Positions 38,501-48,300 of a stretch of DNA of 64,000 nucleotides are shown here, piece after piece (within the stretch, counting starts at the first letter, position 1; each line of letters starts with the position of its first letter). Below the pieces are notes generated by a model. It made no database searches, was not told the DNA's origin, and saw nothing but the letters and a program-made list of their open reading frames with translations. The DNA is taken from assembly GCA_937941765.1 (NCBI GenBank), contig CALDGQ010000063.1, positions 1 through 64,000 of the forward strand. The letters run 5' to 3'. Origin of the DNA: an uncultured Saprospiraceae bacterium (GTDB lineage Bacteria; Bacteroidota; Bacteroidia; Chitinophagales; Saprospiraceae). A program made the translations under genes and the position numbers.

Positions 38501-41500
38501 CCATCTATTGGCACAAACCTTTCGTATGTATGGAAAGATGATACAGGCCTGACAATAGAAACAGATGCCATTGCAACCGTTGCAGAAATAGGTGTTTATA
38601 CATTGGTAGTGTCGGATCAAAATATGACGTGCGCAGATAGCACAACGGTAGAAGTATTTTCAGGAGGTGGCAGTATCGTTGCACAAGTAGCAATACCCGA
38701 TTCTTTAGGATGTGGTGTTGAAAATGTGTTGTTAGATGGGAATCCATCTATTGGCACAAATCTTTCGTATGTATGGAAAGATGATACAGGCTTGATAATA
38801 GAAACAGATGCCATTGTAACTGTTACAGAAATAGGAATTTATACATTGGTGGTATCAGATCAAAATATGACTTGCGCAGATAGCACAACGGTAGAAGTAT
38901 TTTCAGGAGGTGGCAGTATCGTTGCACAAGTAGCAATACCCGATTCTTTAGGATGTGGTGTTGAAAATGTGTTGTTAGATGGTAGCCCATCCATTGGCAC
39001 AAATCTTTCGTATGTATGGAAAGATGATACAGGCCTGACAATAGAAACAGATGCCATTGCAACCGTTACAGAAACAGGTGTTTATACATTGGTGGTATCA
39101 GATCAAAATATGACGTGCGCAGATAGTACAACGGTAGAAGTATTTTCAGGAGGTGGTAGTATCATTGCACAAGTAGCAATACCCGATTCTTTAGGATGTG
39201 GTGTTGAAAATGTGTTGTTAAATGGTAGCCCATCCATTGGCACAAATCTTTCGTATGTATGGAAAGATGATACAGGCCTGACAATAGAAACAGATGCCAT
39301 TGCAACCGTTACAGAAACAGGTGTTTATACATTGGTGGTATCAGATCAAAATATGACCTGCACAGATAGCACAACGGTAGAAGTATTTTCAGGAGGTGGC
39401 AGTGTACAGGCGGTAGCAATATCATCCGGCGATTTTGATTGTGATACACAAAATATAACTTTAGACTCAGATGGCTCATCTTCAAATGTAATGTACGAAT
39501 GGAAAAATGCCGATGGGGAAGTGGAAAGTGTTATGAGTTCAGCTATTGTGGATACACCTGGAAGTTATACTTTAGTAATTACTTCTCTTGACGGAGTTTG
39601 TGTAGATAGTACTGTTGTTGTTGTCGGGACGAACCCAGGAATTTTATCGCCAATTGCTACTGTATCGGACACTTTAAGTTGTGAAGTAGGAGAGGCGTTG
39701 TTAAATGGAGTGATGTCATCAGGTGCAGTTAATTTAGTTTATGATTGGCGAAACGACTTAAATGTAAATATTTCCAACAATCAGTCTACGAATGTAAATG
39801 ATCCTGGAATTTATACTTTATATCTTTCAAGTGAAAATGGCGTTTGTTTAGATAGTATCGATGTAGAAGTATTTCAAGATGAGGGAAGTGTGATCGCTAA
39901 TGCGGTTGTCATAGATACCCTTACTTGCAGCACATTGTCTGTAAATCTAGATGCTTCGGGTTCAACCGGTGGAAATTTCTTTGAATGGTTTGATCCAAGT
40001 GGTCTGAGTTTTAGTATGTCTGCAATGGCAAGTACGAATCAAGTCGGTATTCATAAATTAATTGTGTCTAATGCAGACCAAAGTTGTATAGACAGCACAA
40101 CAATCGAAGTGATTGGAAGATTTGAATTTCCAACAACAGTCGTCACACCTTTTGATCAATTGACGTGTGCAGACGATACTATATTGTTAGATGCAACTGC
40201 TTCAACTGGAATCGGAACACTTGGATATAATTGGTTGGCCGATGATTGGTCATTATTGTCATTTGATGCAACGTATGAGGCAATGGCTGAAGGAATTTAT
40301 TATGCAGTGGTTTCAGATGCGGACACTGGTTGTGCTGACACCTTACAAGTTAATGTAACAGCTAATTTTAATTCACCCGTAGGAACGATTGAAGTAGAAG
40401 GAGGATTTGGTTGTGGAAATAATCAAGCTTTATTGACAGGAAGCAGTACGATTAATCCAGTAAATTATCAGTGGTTTGATCAAATGACAAATACCTTGAT
40501 TGGAACTTCTCCAACACAAGATATATTTAATGCAGGTACCTATTATCTGGTTGTAATGGAACCTAACAATGGTTGCACAGATACAACTTACGTAGATGTC
40601 AATGATTCAGGGCAATCCATTGAAGCAATTACAAGTGTGGACGGAACTATTAATTGTAACAATATGTCCGTTATGATTTCTGGTACTGGATCATCCGCGG
40701 GTAATGAAGTGACTTACAGTTGGTATAATCCAATGGATGAATTCTTTTCAAATCAAATATCAGAAACAATCAATACTGGTGGACCGTATTGGTTGGTGGT
40801 TTCAAATGGAATTTGCGCAGACACAAGTTATATTGATGTGATTGATGAAAGTGGTGATTTGCCAGAAGCGATTATTTCAGGACCAGATACATTGACAATC
40901 AATTGTGGAGATCAACTAATTTTAGATGGCTCGACCACAATCGTAAATGATACTTTAATTGCTACCTGGTCACCGATGAGTAGTATCAATACATTTGCAG
41001 ATGCTGCTATGTTACAACCTATAGTTGGTACAACTGGTTGGTTATATCTCAGTGTTTTAAATACCAATTCTGGTTGCATCGGCGTCGACAGCTTGTTAAT
41101 ACAGAGTTTTCAATCAGCTGTTTCTGCTGGACCAGATACATTGATTTGTGGTGATGATTTTATGTTGAATGCGGAATTGCCAGTAAACAATACAGGGCAA
41201 TGGACCTTGCCTGATGATATTCAAATGGATGATTTGACTTCCCCTAATGGAATTATTTCTGGAATGCAATCAGGTCAAATTTATGATTTAGTATGGACTA
41301 TTTCTGCGGATGGATGTCCAGATTATGCAACTGCCAACGTGCAAATTTCTATAGAAGAATCACCTATTGCCGTTGATGATGATTTCGAATTTGATGGCGG
41401 ATTTGGACCTTTCAATTTTGACATCTTAGAAAATGATGAGCTTATTCAAAGTATCGATATCTATAATGTAATTTCAGATCCAACCTCAGGATCGATTAAT

Positions 41501-41935
41501 GACAACGGCTCGGGTAATCTTGATTTAGAATTTAATTCACTTTTCGCAGGAGAAGTTTCTTTTGAATACGAAATTTGTAACAATATTTGTCCTAATCTTT
41601 GCGACACTGCATTGGTCGTAATCCAAATTGATTCTTTGAATATCAATGACATAACTATTGATATTCCAAATGCCATTACACCAAATGATGATGGATTAAA
41701 TGATGCGTTCATTATTGATTTCATTTTGGCGGAACCAGATAAATACCCTGATAACGAATTAATAATTGTCAACAGATGGGGAGATGAAGTTTACCAAGCC
41801 AAGCCTTATCAAAATAATTGGAATGGAACCAACAAATTGGGACTCCCACTTCCCGATGGTACCTATTATTACCTACTAAGACTCGATCTCCAAAATGGTT
41901 TGATTTATAAAGGAGATATTACGATTCTTAGATAG
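32525..41935 (+). CDS. Giant Ig-like repeat surface protein with T9SS type B sorting domain (3136 residues)
   Basis: The order is: signal peptide (~1-23); a proprotein-convertase P-domain-like beta-sandwich (~40-185, with MTLTSPAGQSIQLIGP and SINGNWTLRVDNN); a linker; then about thirty ~80-residue Ig-like repeats from ~340 to ~2830. Each repeat follows the pattern LxC...LDGxxSxG...YxWxDxxG...GxYxLxVxDxxxxCxDTxxVxV, with two Cys that probably form a disulfide. Five central repeats are nearly identical (bases 38195-39409). Near the end is a bacterial Ig-like domain (VDDDFEFDGG...YEICNNICPNLC). The last ~90 residues, from IPNAITPNDDGLNDAF to KGDITILR, are the T9SS type B domain. There are no catalytic motifs. 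The role is presumably surface adhesion or fibre formation. Confidence 0.93.
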   Translation: MHSLRNYILILLLFVLFQDQTYAQLCGCTACPVDVAVGATQNINFEITGATMNTDLGGSQSVCGVVLTFDPTNMFGIEMTLTSPAGQSIQLIGPTAVGAGTGITNFDVGFVKCVDSAIPEPGFDAQWNNAQVWPINGTIFGTYYPFDGCLEDFNTGSINGNWTLRVDNNNTSPPTNFPLVLENFYPIFCEEVGIDCNPCDADAGDLSAYPDIQVCEEDPELTMLIDPVYPNGAPDPGSYAYRFTIGDTDDNNRIIAYQPTFDMSSYGPGTYTICGFSILQDDIGNLGPFLPPSGSGGVFPPTSTVTLGELNNFLMGTNPPVCGDLTNNCFEIDIFPIPNNPSIAFPDTIPCSGTQSILLDGSLPPGNPPFTWSAFNGGTFGAGQNTLTPEVLSAGTYVLEIMYPASICIGTDTVEVVADTRIPNISIVTPDLLNCSGPVELNGSGTTGSALSFEWFEVATGLSISMSSTAFAENAGDYLLVATSGLNNCVDSMEIEVFGSSEMPIAIAPTQDTLSCNETSVLLDGGLSTGGTLFDWYNSAGTLMSSNDTLTVFTPDVYELVVTNLLSDCKDTTYTTVVEISETPTAIITPPDTLNCSIDLVTLFGNTSLSTNPVEYCWLNPDGAIIGLSQNHQVSIAGVFQLIVKDQVSGCQDTTDVEVIKLESVPTAVPTPNGILNCQQDTVSVDALSSFGINELTYEWHTAFWDFIDDSDSIQVTNTNFYNLLVIDEVSGCVDSLRFSVMQDTVAPIASAIVNDMISCANETVLLDGAGSSYENSGSLEWFDPLGNNILNAVSYNTSIAGEHLLVATDAINFCTDSLFFEVLGDTSSVIAIAFPDTLNCIQTEVTLDGSASIGPPGIEFEWQNFAGTFLSATATHVVTTPDIYRLIVSLPNSTCADTIEIDIPQIIVQPDISVTTDPGTILDCNITSIYAEAFVIGGFTWHNSDWDTIAQTHDYTITTPGTYYFVGESNSTFCLDTVEIVITDNFNYPNAAAIALDTITCTQDSVILNGSGSSGNGPLAYQWYDPIDLPLGMGATQVAYTSGTYTLVVENTDFGCTDTVDVVVNQVAHVPVAVIDSIGLLDCGSSTLVLDGSNSTSTGPLSYIWRNLADMSIVSMIATANISTAGVYELTIVDQNSNCESTASIAINNTAQPTSTIAFPDTINCGNLSVDLIGAASLGTGMLTYNWLGDFGTPIGMTQDITVTEGGVYTLIVGHELNSCTDTSTIVVIENLIQPVAGGTTNDTLSCYDPIAVMTPLGSSGNGMLEFEWFDPLDGFVGNSALEIAFIPGGYTLIVTDLSNECKDTTTVVVLGNIDPPTAEAGVTGVGCDGDQIFISGLNSTGQGVLDYEWQDTFGFFVSNGIVHEVDSIATYLLIVTDSENGCADTTNITIPPGGLGVTAIATVGEELDCENSTVLLNGSMSIADNMIFYEWYDTANIAFSNNEFVPVSISGVYTLVVFDQLSGCSDTTTVEVVQAANAVNADIQTSGNGVINCEFPTIQLDGTNSTGTNLAYEWKDPAGTSLSTDPIYPASSPNFYWLVITDTLTNCTDSISLIVPRMQDTPEAIALVQDTINCFQSAVLMDGVTSFSATNHAIAFQWYDNLGTPLGSDTIQLATSPGLYNLIVTDTITACSDTTTVEVFQSSDQPNSVITFDNHLSCINGTTTLDGTLSSQGGQWTDDAFSDLGNTPTLPITTPGIYYLILQDNVSMCADTSFVEIFQYLDEPVAAAQVDSEITCVSDTIFLNGNASSTAGSTLLYEWQNGVGITIGNQPNELAFVPDNYTLIVTDSLSGCIDSIQVTPTINNTPPIASALVFDSLSCVLDSVLIAGSSSPQNLDYEWRNAANQVVGSNTNLLVGDPGFYGFLVTDPSNGCSDSLSVEVFSNVGNVIAQVAIPDSLGCGVENVLLDGSSSIGTNLSYVWKDDTGFIIETDAIATVTEIGVYTLVVSDQNMTCADSTTVEVFSGGGSIVAQVATPDSLGCGVENVLLDGNPSIGTNLSYVWKDDTGLTIETDAIATVAEIGVYTLVVSDQNMTCADSTTVEVFSGGGSIVAQVAIPDSLGCGVENVLLDGNPSIGTNLSYVWKDDTGLIIETDAIVTVTEIGIYTLVVSDQNMTCADSTTVEVFSGGGSIVAQVAIPDSLGCGVENVLLDGSPSIGTNLSYVWKDDTGLTIETDAIATVTETGVYTLVVSDQNMTCADSTTVEVFSGGGSIIAQVAIPDSLGCGVENVLLNGSPSIGTNLSYVWKDDTGLTIETDAIATVTETGVYTLVVSDQNMTCTDSTTVEVFSGGGSVQAVAISSGDFDCDTQNITLDSDGSSSNVMYEWKNADGEVESVMSSAIVDTPGSYTLVITSLDGVCVDSTVVVVGTNPGILSPIATVSDTLSCEVGEALLNGVMSSGAVNLVYDWRNDLNVNISNNQSTNVNDPGIYTLYLSSENGVCLDSIDVEVFQDEGSVIANAVVIDTLTCSTLSVNLDASGSTGGNFFEWFDPSGLSFSMSAMASTNQVGIHKLIVSNADQSCIDSTTIEVIGRFEFPTTVVTPFDQLTCADDTILLDATASTGIGTLGYNWLADDWSLLSFDATYEAMAEGIYYAVVSDADTGCADTLQVNVTANFNSPVGTIEVEGGFGCGNNQALLTGSSTINPVNYQWFDQMTNTLIGTSPTQDIFNAGTYYLVVMEPNNGCTDTTYVDVNDSGQSIEAITSVDGTINCNNMSVMISGTGSSAGNEVTYSWYNPMDEFFSNQISETINTGGPYWLVVSNGICADTSYIDVIDESGDLPEAIISGPDTLTINCGDQLILDGSTTIVNDTLIATWSPMSSINTFADAAMLQPIVGTTGWLYLSVLNTNSGCIGVDSLLIQSFQSAVSAGPDTLICGDDFMLNAELPVNNTGQWTLPDDIQMDDLTSPNGIISGMQSGQIYDLVWTISADGCPDYATANVQISIEESPIAVDDDFEFDGGFGPFNFDILENDELIQSIDIYNVISDPTSGSINDNGSGNLDLEFNSLFAGEVSFEYEICNNICPNLCDTALVVIQIDSLNINDITIDIPNAITPNDDGLNDAFIIDFILAEPDKYPDNELIIVNRWGDEVYQAKPYQNNWNGTNKLGLPLPDGTYYYLLRLDLQNGLIYKGDITILR
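38195..39409 (+). repeat. Five tandem 243-bp coding repeats
   Basis: Units begin at 38195, 38438, 38681, 38924 and 39167, each exactly 243 bases (81 codons). The last two differ by three residues in 81; the first and second differ by eight. The surrounding Ig-like repeats are much more diverged, so these five come from recent expansion or gene conversion. The unit translates to AQVAIPDSLGCGVENVLLDG followed by a SYVWKDDTG and VYTLVVSDQNMTC part. Confidence 0.95.
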
Positions 41936-42310
41936 CCAATTTGGTTGAAAACAATCCCCATTCAACTATTCTCAATTATTTCAAAATCTGTGACAAATCC
42001 TCCATCCGTTGCAATAAATTATACATTCCTATTATTGCTTTATTTCAACTCGCTAAGTATATCTTAAATTCTTAATTTGACAACAAGGTGTTTGCTGTTC
42101 ATCTTTAGGTATTACAATATCTTATAATCTCATTTTCTATGGCAAACAATTTGCATTTATGAAAGCATAGAGTAGTAAATCTCTATCCTCCCACATTTTT
42201 CTTCCCCCTTCCAGACCCCAAGATTAATTTAAAACAACACATTGAATTTGAGAACCTAAGTCTCTGATAACGAGGAGGTGCTCTATTATACTATCTGAAA
42301 AATCGAGAAG

Positions 42311-45300
42311 ATGAAATTTAAATCTTTACTCACGATTGGTGTTTTTCTTGTTGCCTATGCATTCGCATATGCTCAACCTGCCAATGATGACCCATGTAAT
42401 GCCGCTGTACTTTCTGTCGGAACTACCTGTAACTTTCAAAGTTTCACAAATGTAAATGCAACTGCATCAGCAGGCATCACCAGTCCTACATGTGGGAGTT
42501 ATTTGGGAGGAGATGTTTGGTTTACATTTGACATGCCTTTGAGTGGTCAAGATGTTATTATCGATCTTGCTGAGAATGGCGGGATTATCAATGCATCGAT
42601 GACTGTCTATTCAGGACCTGACTGTAGCAACTTAACTGAATTGATTTGTGACGACAATTCAGGCATTAGTTTGATGCCGCAAGTGACAATGGATGATGGA
42701 TGTACCAACTCAAATGGAGGGGTTACCTATTGGGTTAGAGTTTGGGAAAATGAAAATGATGTAGCTGGAACATTTGATATTTGTACTTATAAGGCTACAC
42801 CAAATGCACCGATCGTTGGTTGTGGTAGTTTCTTACCACCATCCAATACTTGTTGTGATGCTGTTATTACTTCTTTGTGTGAAATTGATGGGTACTGTAG
42901 TGCCTCTGCAAATTCCTATACCGTAACACCAACTGAGAATGTTCCTTTTTGTGCGGTTATCGAAAATAATTCTTGGATTTCATTTGTTGCCAATTCACCA
43001 GATATTGAACTAGAATTTGTTGTAACGAACTGTGCATTTAATTTCGGGATTCAAGCGCAGTTATTCGAAACAACAGATTGCCAAAACTTTACAATCGCTT
43101 CTTCTTGTTTTAACCCTGGTCCTGGAGCTAGCTTAGATGGATTTTTAATTGCTAATAATTTAGTACCTGGAAATACTTACTACCTAATGGTTGATGGATG
43201 GGCAAGTGATAATTGCGATTATACAATTTACGTAAAAGAATTATCTCCAGAAGTGGAGGTGACAACAATACCTTCAACAATATGTTCAGGGCAAACAACG
43301 CAGTTAAATGCTGAAGTTTTTGGAACAGGTAATTATACTTTTTCTTGGACACCAACTGCCGATTTAAGTGATCCAACTATTTCAAACCCAGTTGCATCAC
43401 CATCTGTTTCAACAACCTATTCAGTTGCAATTACTGGATTATGTGAAGCTGTATCTACCTATTCCGTAGATGTAACGGTTGATCCAGGTGTTCCCGGCAA
43501 TCTAATGTTGTCAGGCCAAAGTATTGTATGTGATAATGATTTGAATCAAGATTATGTACTTACTGGAAATAATTTAGTAACCAATCTTTGGACGGTAATT
43601 GGTGGATCTATTGTTGGTCCAGCAGATAGTACAACAGTTAATGTGAACTGGAATTCAGCAGGTGGAACTATCTGTTTGGATGCTTCTAATGGTTGTGGAG
43701 CTGCTCCTCAAGAATGTATCGCTGTTACAATATCGCCTGAACCTAGTATTTCAATGGCAAGTCCGGTTACTGGATGTAACCCACCTGGCTTCGATTTAGG
43801 AACACTTACAATTAATGATGCTAACAATTCAGTTGGAATCGTTACGTTTTACGACAATGTTGGTGCAGCCAATGCCGGATCACCACAATTAGCAAGTGAT
43901 ACTGTAACAACAAGTGGTATCTATTGGGTAAGAAAAGAAACAGCTCCAAGTTGTTTTGATGTCGCCTCAGTTGTAGTAGTTTTGGAAGAGCCAGATATTT
44001 CTGTGACAAATCCAGCTGCCGTTTGTGCACCAAACACAGTTGACTTGAACTCCGCATTTGTCTCAGATGCGAATACACTAACAGGTACCAAGCAATTTTA
44101 TCCAACTCAAGCAGATGCTGAAAATTTAACAAACGAATTAACCAGTACCATTCTTTCAACAGGTGGAACTTATTGGGTACGATTCACTACTAGCAATGGT
44201 TGTTTTGATATTGCATCCATCACTGCAACTATTGATGAAACACCAGATCTTTCAGGAATGGAGACTAGCTTTTGTGAGGGTGTCGGATTGGACCTAGCAA
44301 CTATTCCTTTTACGGATGCTAACAATACAACTTTAACATCACAATTATATTTTGATGACTATACATTGGCATTAACCGGATTGCCTGGTTTTTCTTTGAC
44401 AAATACTGTAGTGCAAGATACAGGCTATTATTATTTGCGAGCAGCAACGGCAGCAGGATGTTGGGATATATTGGAATTACATACTGTTTTCGATCAAAGA
44501 CCTGAAGGTTCTCTAAGTGGAAATGCTGATTTATGCGTTGGTGATAGTATCGATATTTCTTTCAATTTAATGGGAACTGCACCGTTTGATGTAGAATATT
44601 CAGATGGAACTACAACTTACAATTTAACTGGAATTAGCAATGGTTATGTTGAGACTATTGAAGTAAATAGCACAACTACATTCACATTGACCTCTGTTTC
44701 AAACGGAACTTGTCAAGGTGATATTAATAATGGAGTAGTGACCGCAAATGTTTCCAATTCAGCTAATGCATCCGTTTCCGGTGCATCTTCAATTTGTCAA
44801 GGAAATGCTACCGATATTCTATTTACTGTCGATGCAGTTGGTTTGTTTGATTTGATTCTAACCGACGGAACTACTTTGGATACGTTTGCAAATATTGCAG
44901 ATGGATTTACTTATAATGTAGCGCCATCAACAAATACAACTTATAGTGTTGTCGAAGTAATTGATAATAATTATCCAAGTTGCGATGTAAATTATGCAGG
45001 TTCAGTTGCACTAGCAGTTAATACAGCATCGGATACAACAAGTGTTCAATTTATCTGTAACAATACAGCTACGCAATACCAAGTAGTAATTGATATTGAA
45101 GGAGGTGATCCATCATCCTATGTTGTGAATGGTGATGCAGGGACATTAGTGGGTTCTCAATTTACAAGTGCATTTATCAATTCAAATTCACCATATTCTT
45201 TCGTAGTTACTGATGCGAATAATTGTAATCCAGTGACAGTAGCTGGTACTTATGAATGTCAGTGTCCTACAGATGCAGGTGAAATGGTCATCAACGCTTT

Positions 45301-48300
45301 TGATTTTTGTCCTGGTGATTGGTTTATAATTACGCACAACAATCAACAAGTATTAGATGCTAATGATGCTTTCGGTTTTGTATTACACGATTCACCAACG
45401 ACCACAATGGGTAATATTGTTGCTTCAAATACAACAGGTATATTCGCTTTCGATCCTAATACAATGATATATGGAACGACCTATTATGTTTCTGCAGTTG
45501 CAGCAAACGATGATGGAACGGGTTTTCCAGTATTGGATATAAATCTAGATCCTTGTTTATCGCTTGCCGCTGGAAATCCAGTGACATTCTTGAGACAAAG
45601 TGAAGCGGTACTTTCTGGTAATCAAGATTTATGTAGCGGCAATGCTGCAACTTTAACTTTGAGTTATGATGCACCAATAAGCATTGATATTGTAATTTCT
45701 GATGGAACAACTTCAGATACACATACAAATGTGAGTGACGGTTATACATTTCAAGTATCACCAACTAATACAACAACTTATACCATTACATCTGCTACTA
45801 CCTCAGACCCTACTTATTGTGATATAGATGTAGATGGAAGTGCTTTGGTGAATGTAAATACAGCAACAGATACGACGAGTGTTCAATTTATTTGCAACAA
45901 TACAGCTACACAATACCAAGTAGTCATTGATATTGAAGGTGGTGACCCATCATCCTATGTTGTGAATGGAGATGCAGGAACATTGGTAGGTTCTGAATTT
46001 ACAAGTGCATTTATTAATTCAAATTCACCATATTCATTCGTTGTTACAGACGCAAATAATTGTAATCCTGTAACCGTTACTGGTTCACATACTTGTCCAT
46101 GTATAACGGATGCAGGTGAGATGGTCATCAATGCTTTTGATTTTTGTCCTGGTGATTGGTTCATAATTACGCATAATAACCAACAAGTATTGGATGGTGA
46201 TGATGCTTTTGGTTATGTATTACACGATTCACCGACAACGACAATTGGAAACGTAGTTGCTTTCAATACAACGGGTATATTTGCATTTGATCCAAGTACA
46301 ATGACCTACGGGACAACCTATTATGTTTCTGCTGTTGCAGCAAATGATGATGGTTCAGGATTCCCAGTATTGGATATAAATCTAGATCCTTGTCTATCTC
46401 TAGCTGCAGGAAACCCAGTTACTTTCTTGAGACAAAGTGAAGCAACCTTAACGGGTGATGCATCAATTTGTAATGGAGATGATGCAACGTTGACTATCAA
46501 CTATGATGCACCAATTAACATTGATGTCGTCATTTATGATGGATCAAATTCTTCTACGTATACAAATATTAGTGATGGATATCAATTCCAAGTATCACCA
46601 ACTAATAATACGACCTACACGATTACTTCAGCTGCTACATCTGATCCTGCTTATTGCGATATTGATGTTGACGGAAGTGCTGTCGTTAATTTGCATACAG
46701 CACCTGACACATCATCTGTTCAGTTTATATGCAACAATACAGCTACGCAATACCAAGTGGTAATAGATATTACAGATGGAGATCCTTCATCGTATGTAGT
46801 CAATGGTGATCCTGGAACGATTGTAAATGGACAGTTTACAAGTGCATTTATTAATTCCTCAGCACCATACTCATTTGTAGTAACGGATGGAAACAATTGT
46901 GACCCATTAACGGTTGCAGGTTCACATGTTTGTCCTTGTATTTCTGATGCAGGTGAAATGGTTATCAGTGCAGGTGAATACTGCCCAGGAGATGTGGTTT
47001 CTATTACACACAACAATCAACAAGTATTGGATGGTGATGATGCTTTTGGGTATATCATGCATGATTCTCCAACAACGACTATTGGAAATATTGTCGCATC
47101 TAATCCTACAGGAGCATTTGTTTTCGATTCCAATACTATGTCATATGGAACTACTTATTATATTTCTGCAATTGTTGGAAATGATAATGGTTCAGGAGCA
47201 CCAGTGCAAGATATTATGTTAGATGCCTGTTTGTCGATAGCTGCAGGTACACCGATCACATTCCTTATACCTAGTGAAGCTACCTTGACAGGTGGGGAAA
47301 CCTTGTGTGATGGTGAATCAGCGACTTTGACTGTTAATTATGATGGAGCTATTAATATTGATGTTGTCATATTTGATGGAACAGATTACAACACGATTGC
47401 AAATATTGGTGATGGCTATCAATTCCAAGTAACACCAACTGGTATGACAACCTACACGATTTCTGAAGCTTTAACTACGGATCCGCTTTATTGCGATATC
47501 GATGTTGCTGGGAGTGCTATTGTAGATGTAAACAATGCACCAGATACAACCGGTGTTCAGTTTATTTGTAGTAATATAGGCACGCAATACCAAGTGGTTA
47601 TTGATATCACTAGTGGCGATCCTACTTCTTATGTTGTAAATGGTGGTCCAGGGAACATAGTTGGTTCCCAATTTACAAGTGCATTTATAGATTCAAATAC
47701 ACCATATTCATTTGTAGTTTCAGATATCAACAATTGTTCGCCAATTACAGTAGCAGGCACACATGAATGTGCATGTATTACTGATGCAGGTGCTATGGTC
47801 ATTGATCCGGCAGAATACTGTGATGGAGATGTGGTTTCAATTACACACAACGGACAAGAAGTGTTAGATGGAAATGATGCATTCGGATTTGTACTGCATG
47901 ACTCACCAACTACTACATTAGGAAACATCCTTGCTTCAAATATTTCAGGTGCATTTACTTTTGATCCAAATACAATGAGCTATGGAACTACTTATTATAT
48001 TTCGGCAGTAGCTGCAAATGATGATGGGGCAAGTATGCCAGTATTGGATATAAATCTAGATCCATGTTTGTCTGTAACATTAGGTACACCGATTACTTTC
48101 TTGAGAAGTAGTACTGCAACCTTGAGCGGTGGAGAAACACTTTGTATGGGTGATACAGCTTTGTTGACGGTGAATTATGATGCGGCTATAAACATAGACA
48201 TTGTTGTTTTTGACGGAACAAATTATGATACCATTTCAAATATTAGTGATGGTGATCAATTTGAAGTTATGGCAACAATGACGACTACTTATACTTTATT

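Noticed and set aside
38110-39300. Series of nearly identical ~65-codon antisense frames in the giant gene
   Set aside because: They are shadows repeated because the coding repeat itself is repeated; no independent support.
38195-39409. Regularly spaced repeats considered as a CRISPR or satellite array
   Set aside because: The whole 243-base unit is repeated without unique spacers and is in frame with the coding sequence, so it is a protein repeat.
41936-42310. 375-base gap between the two giant genes examined for a promoter or small gene
   Set aside because: No TAnnTTTG box with acceptable spacing, no hairpin and no credible ORF; left unannotated.
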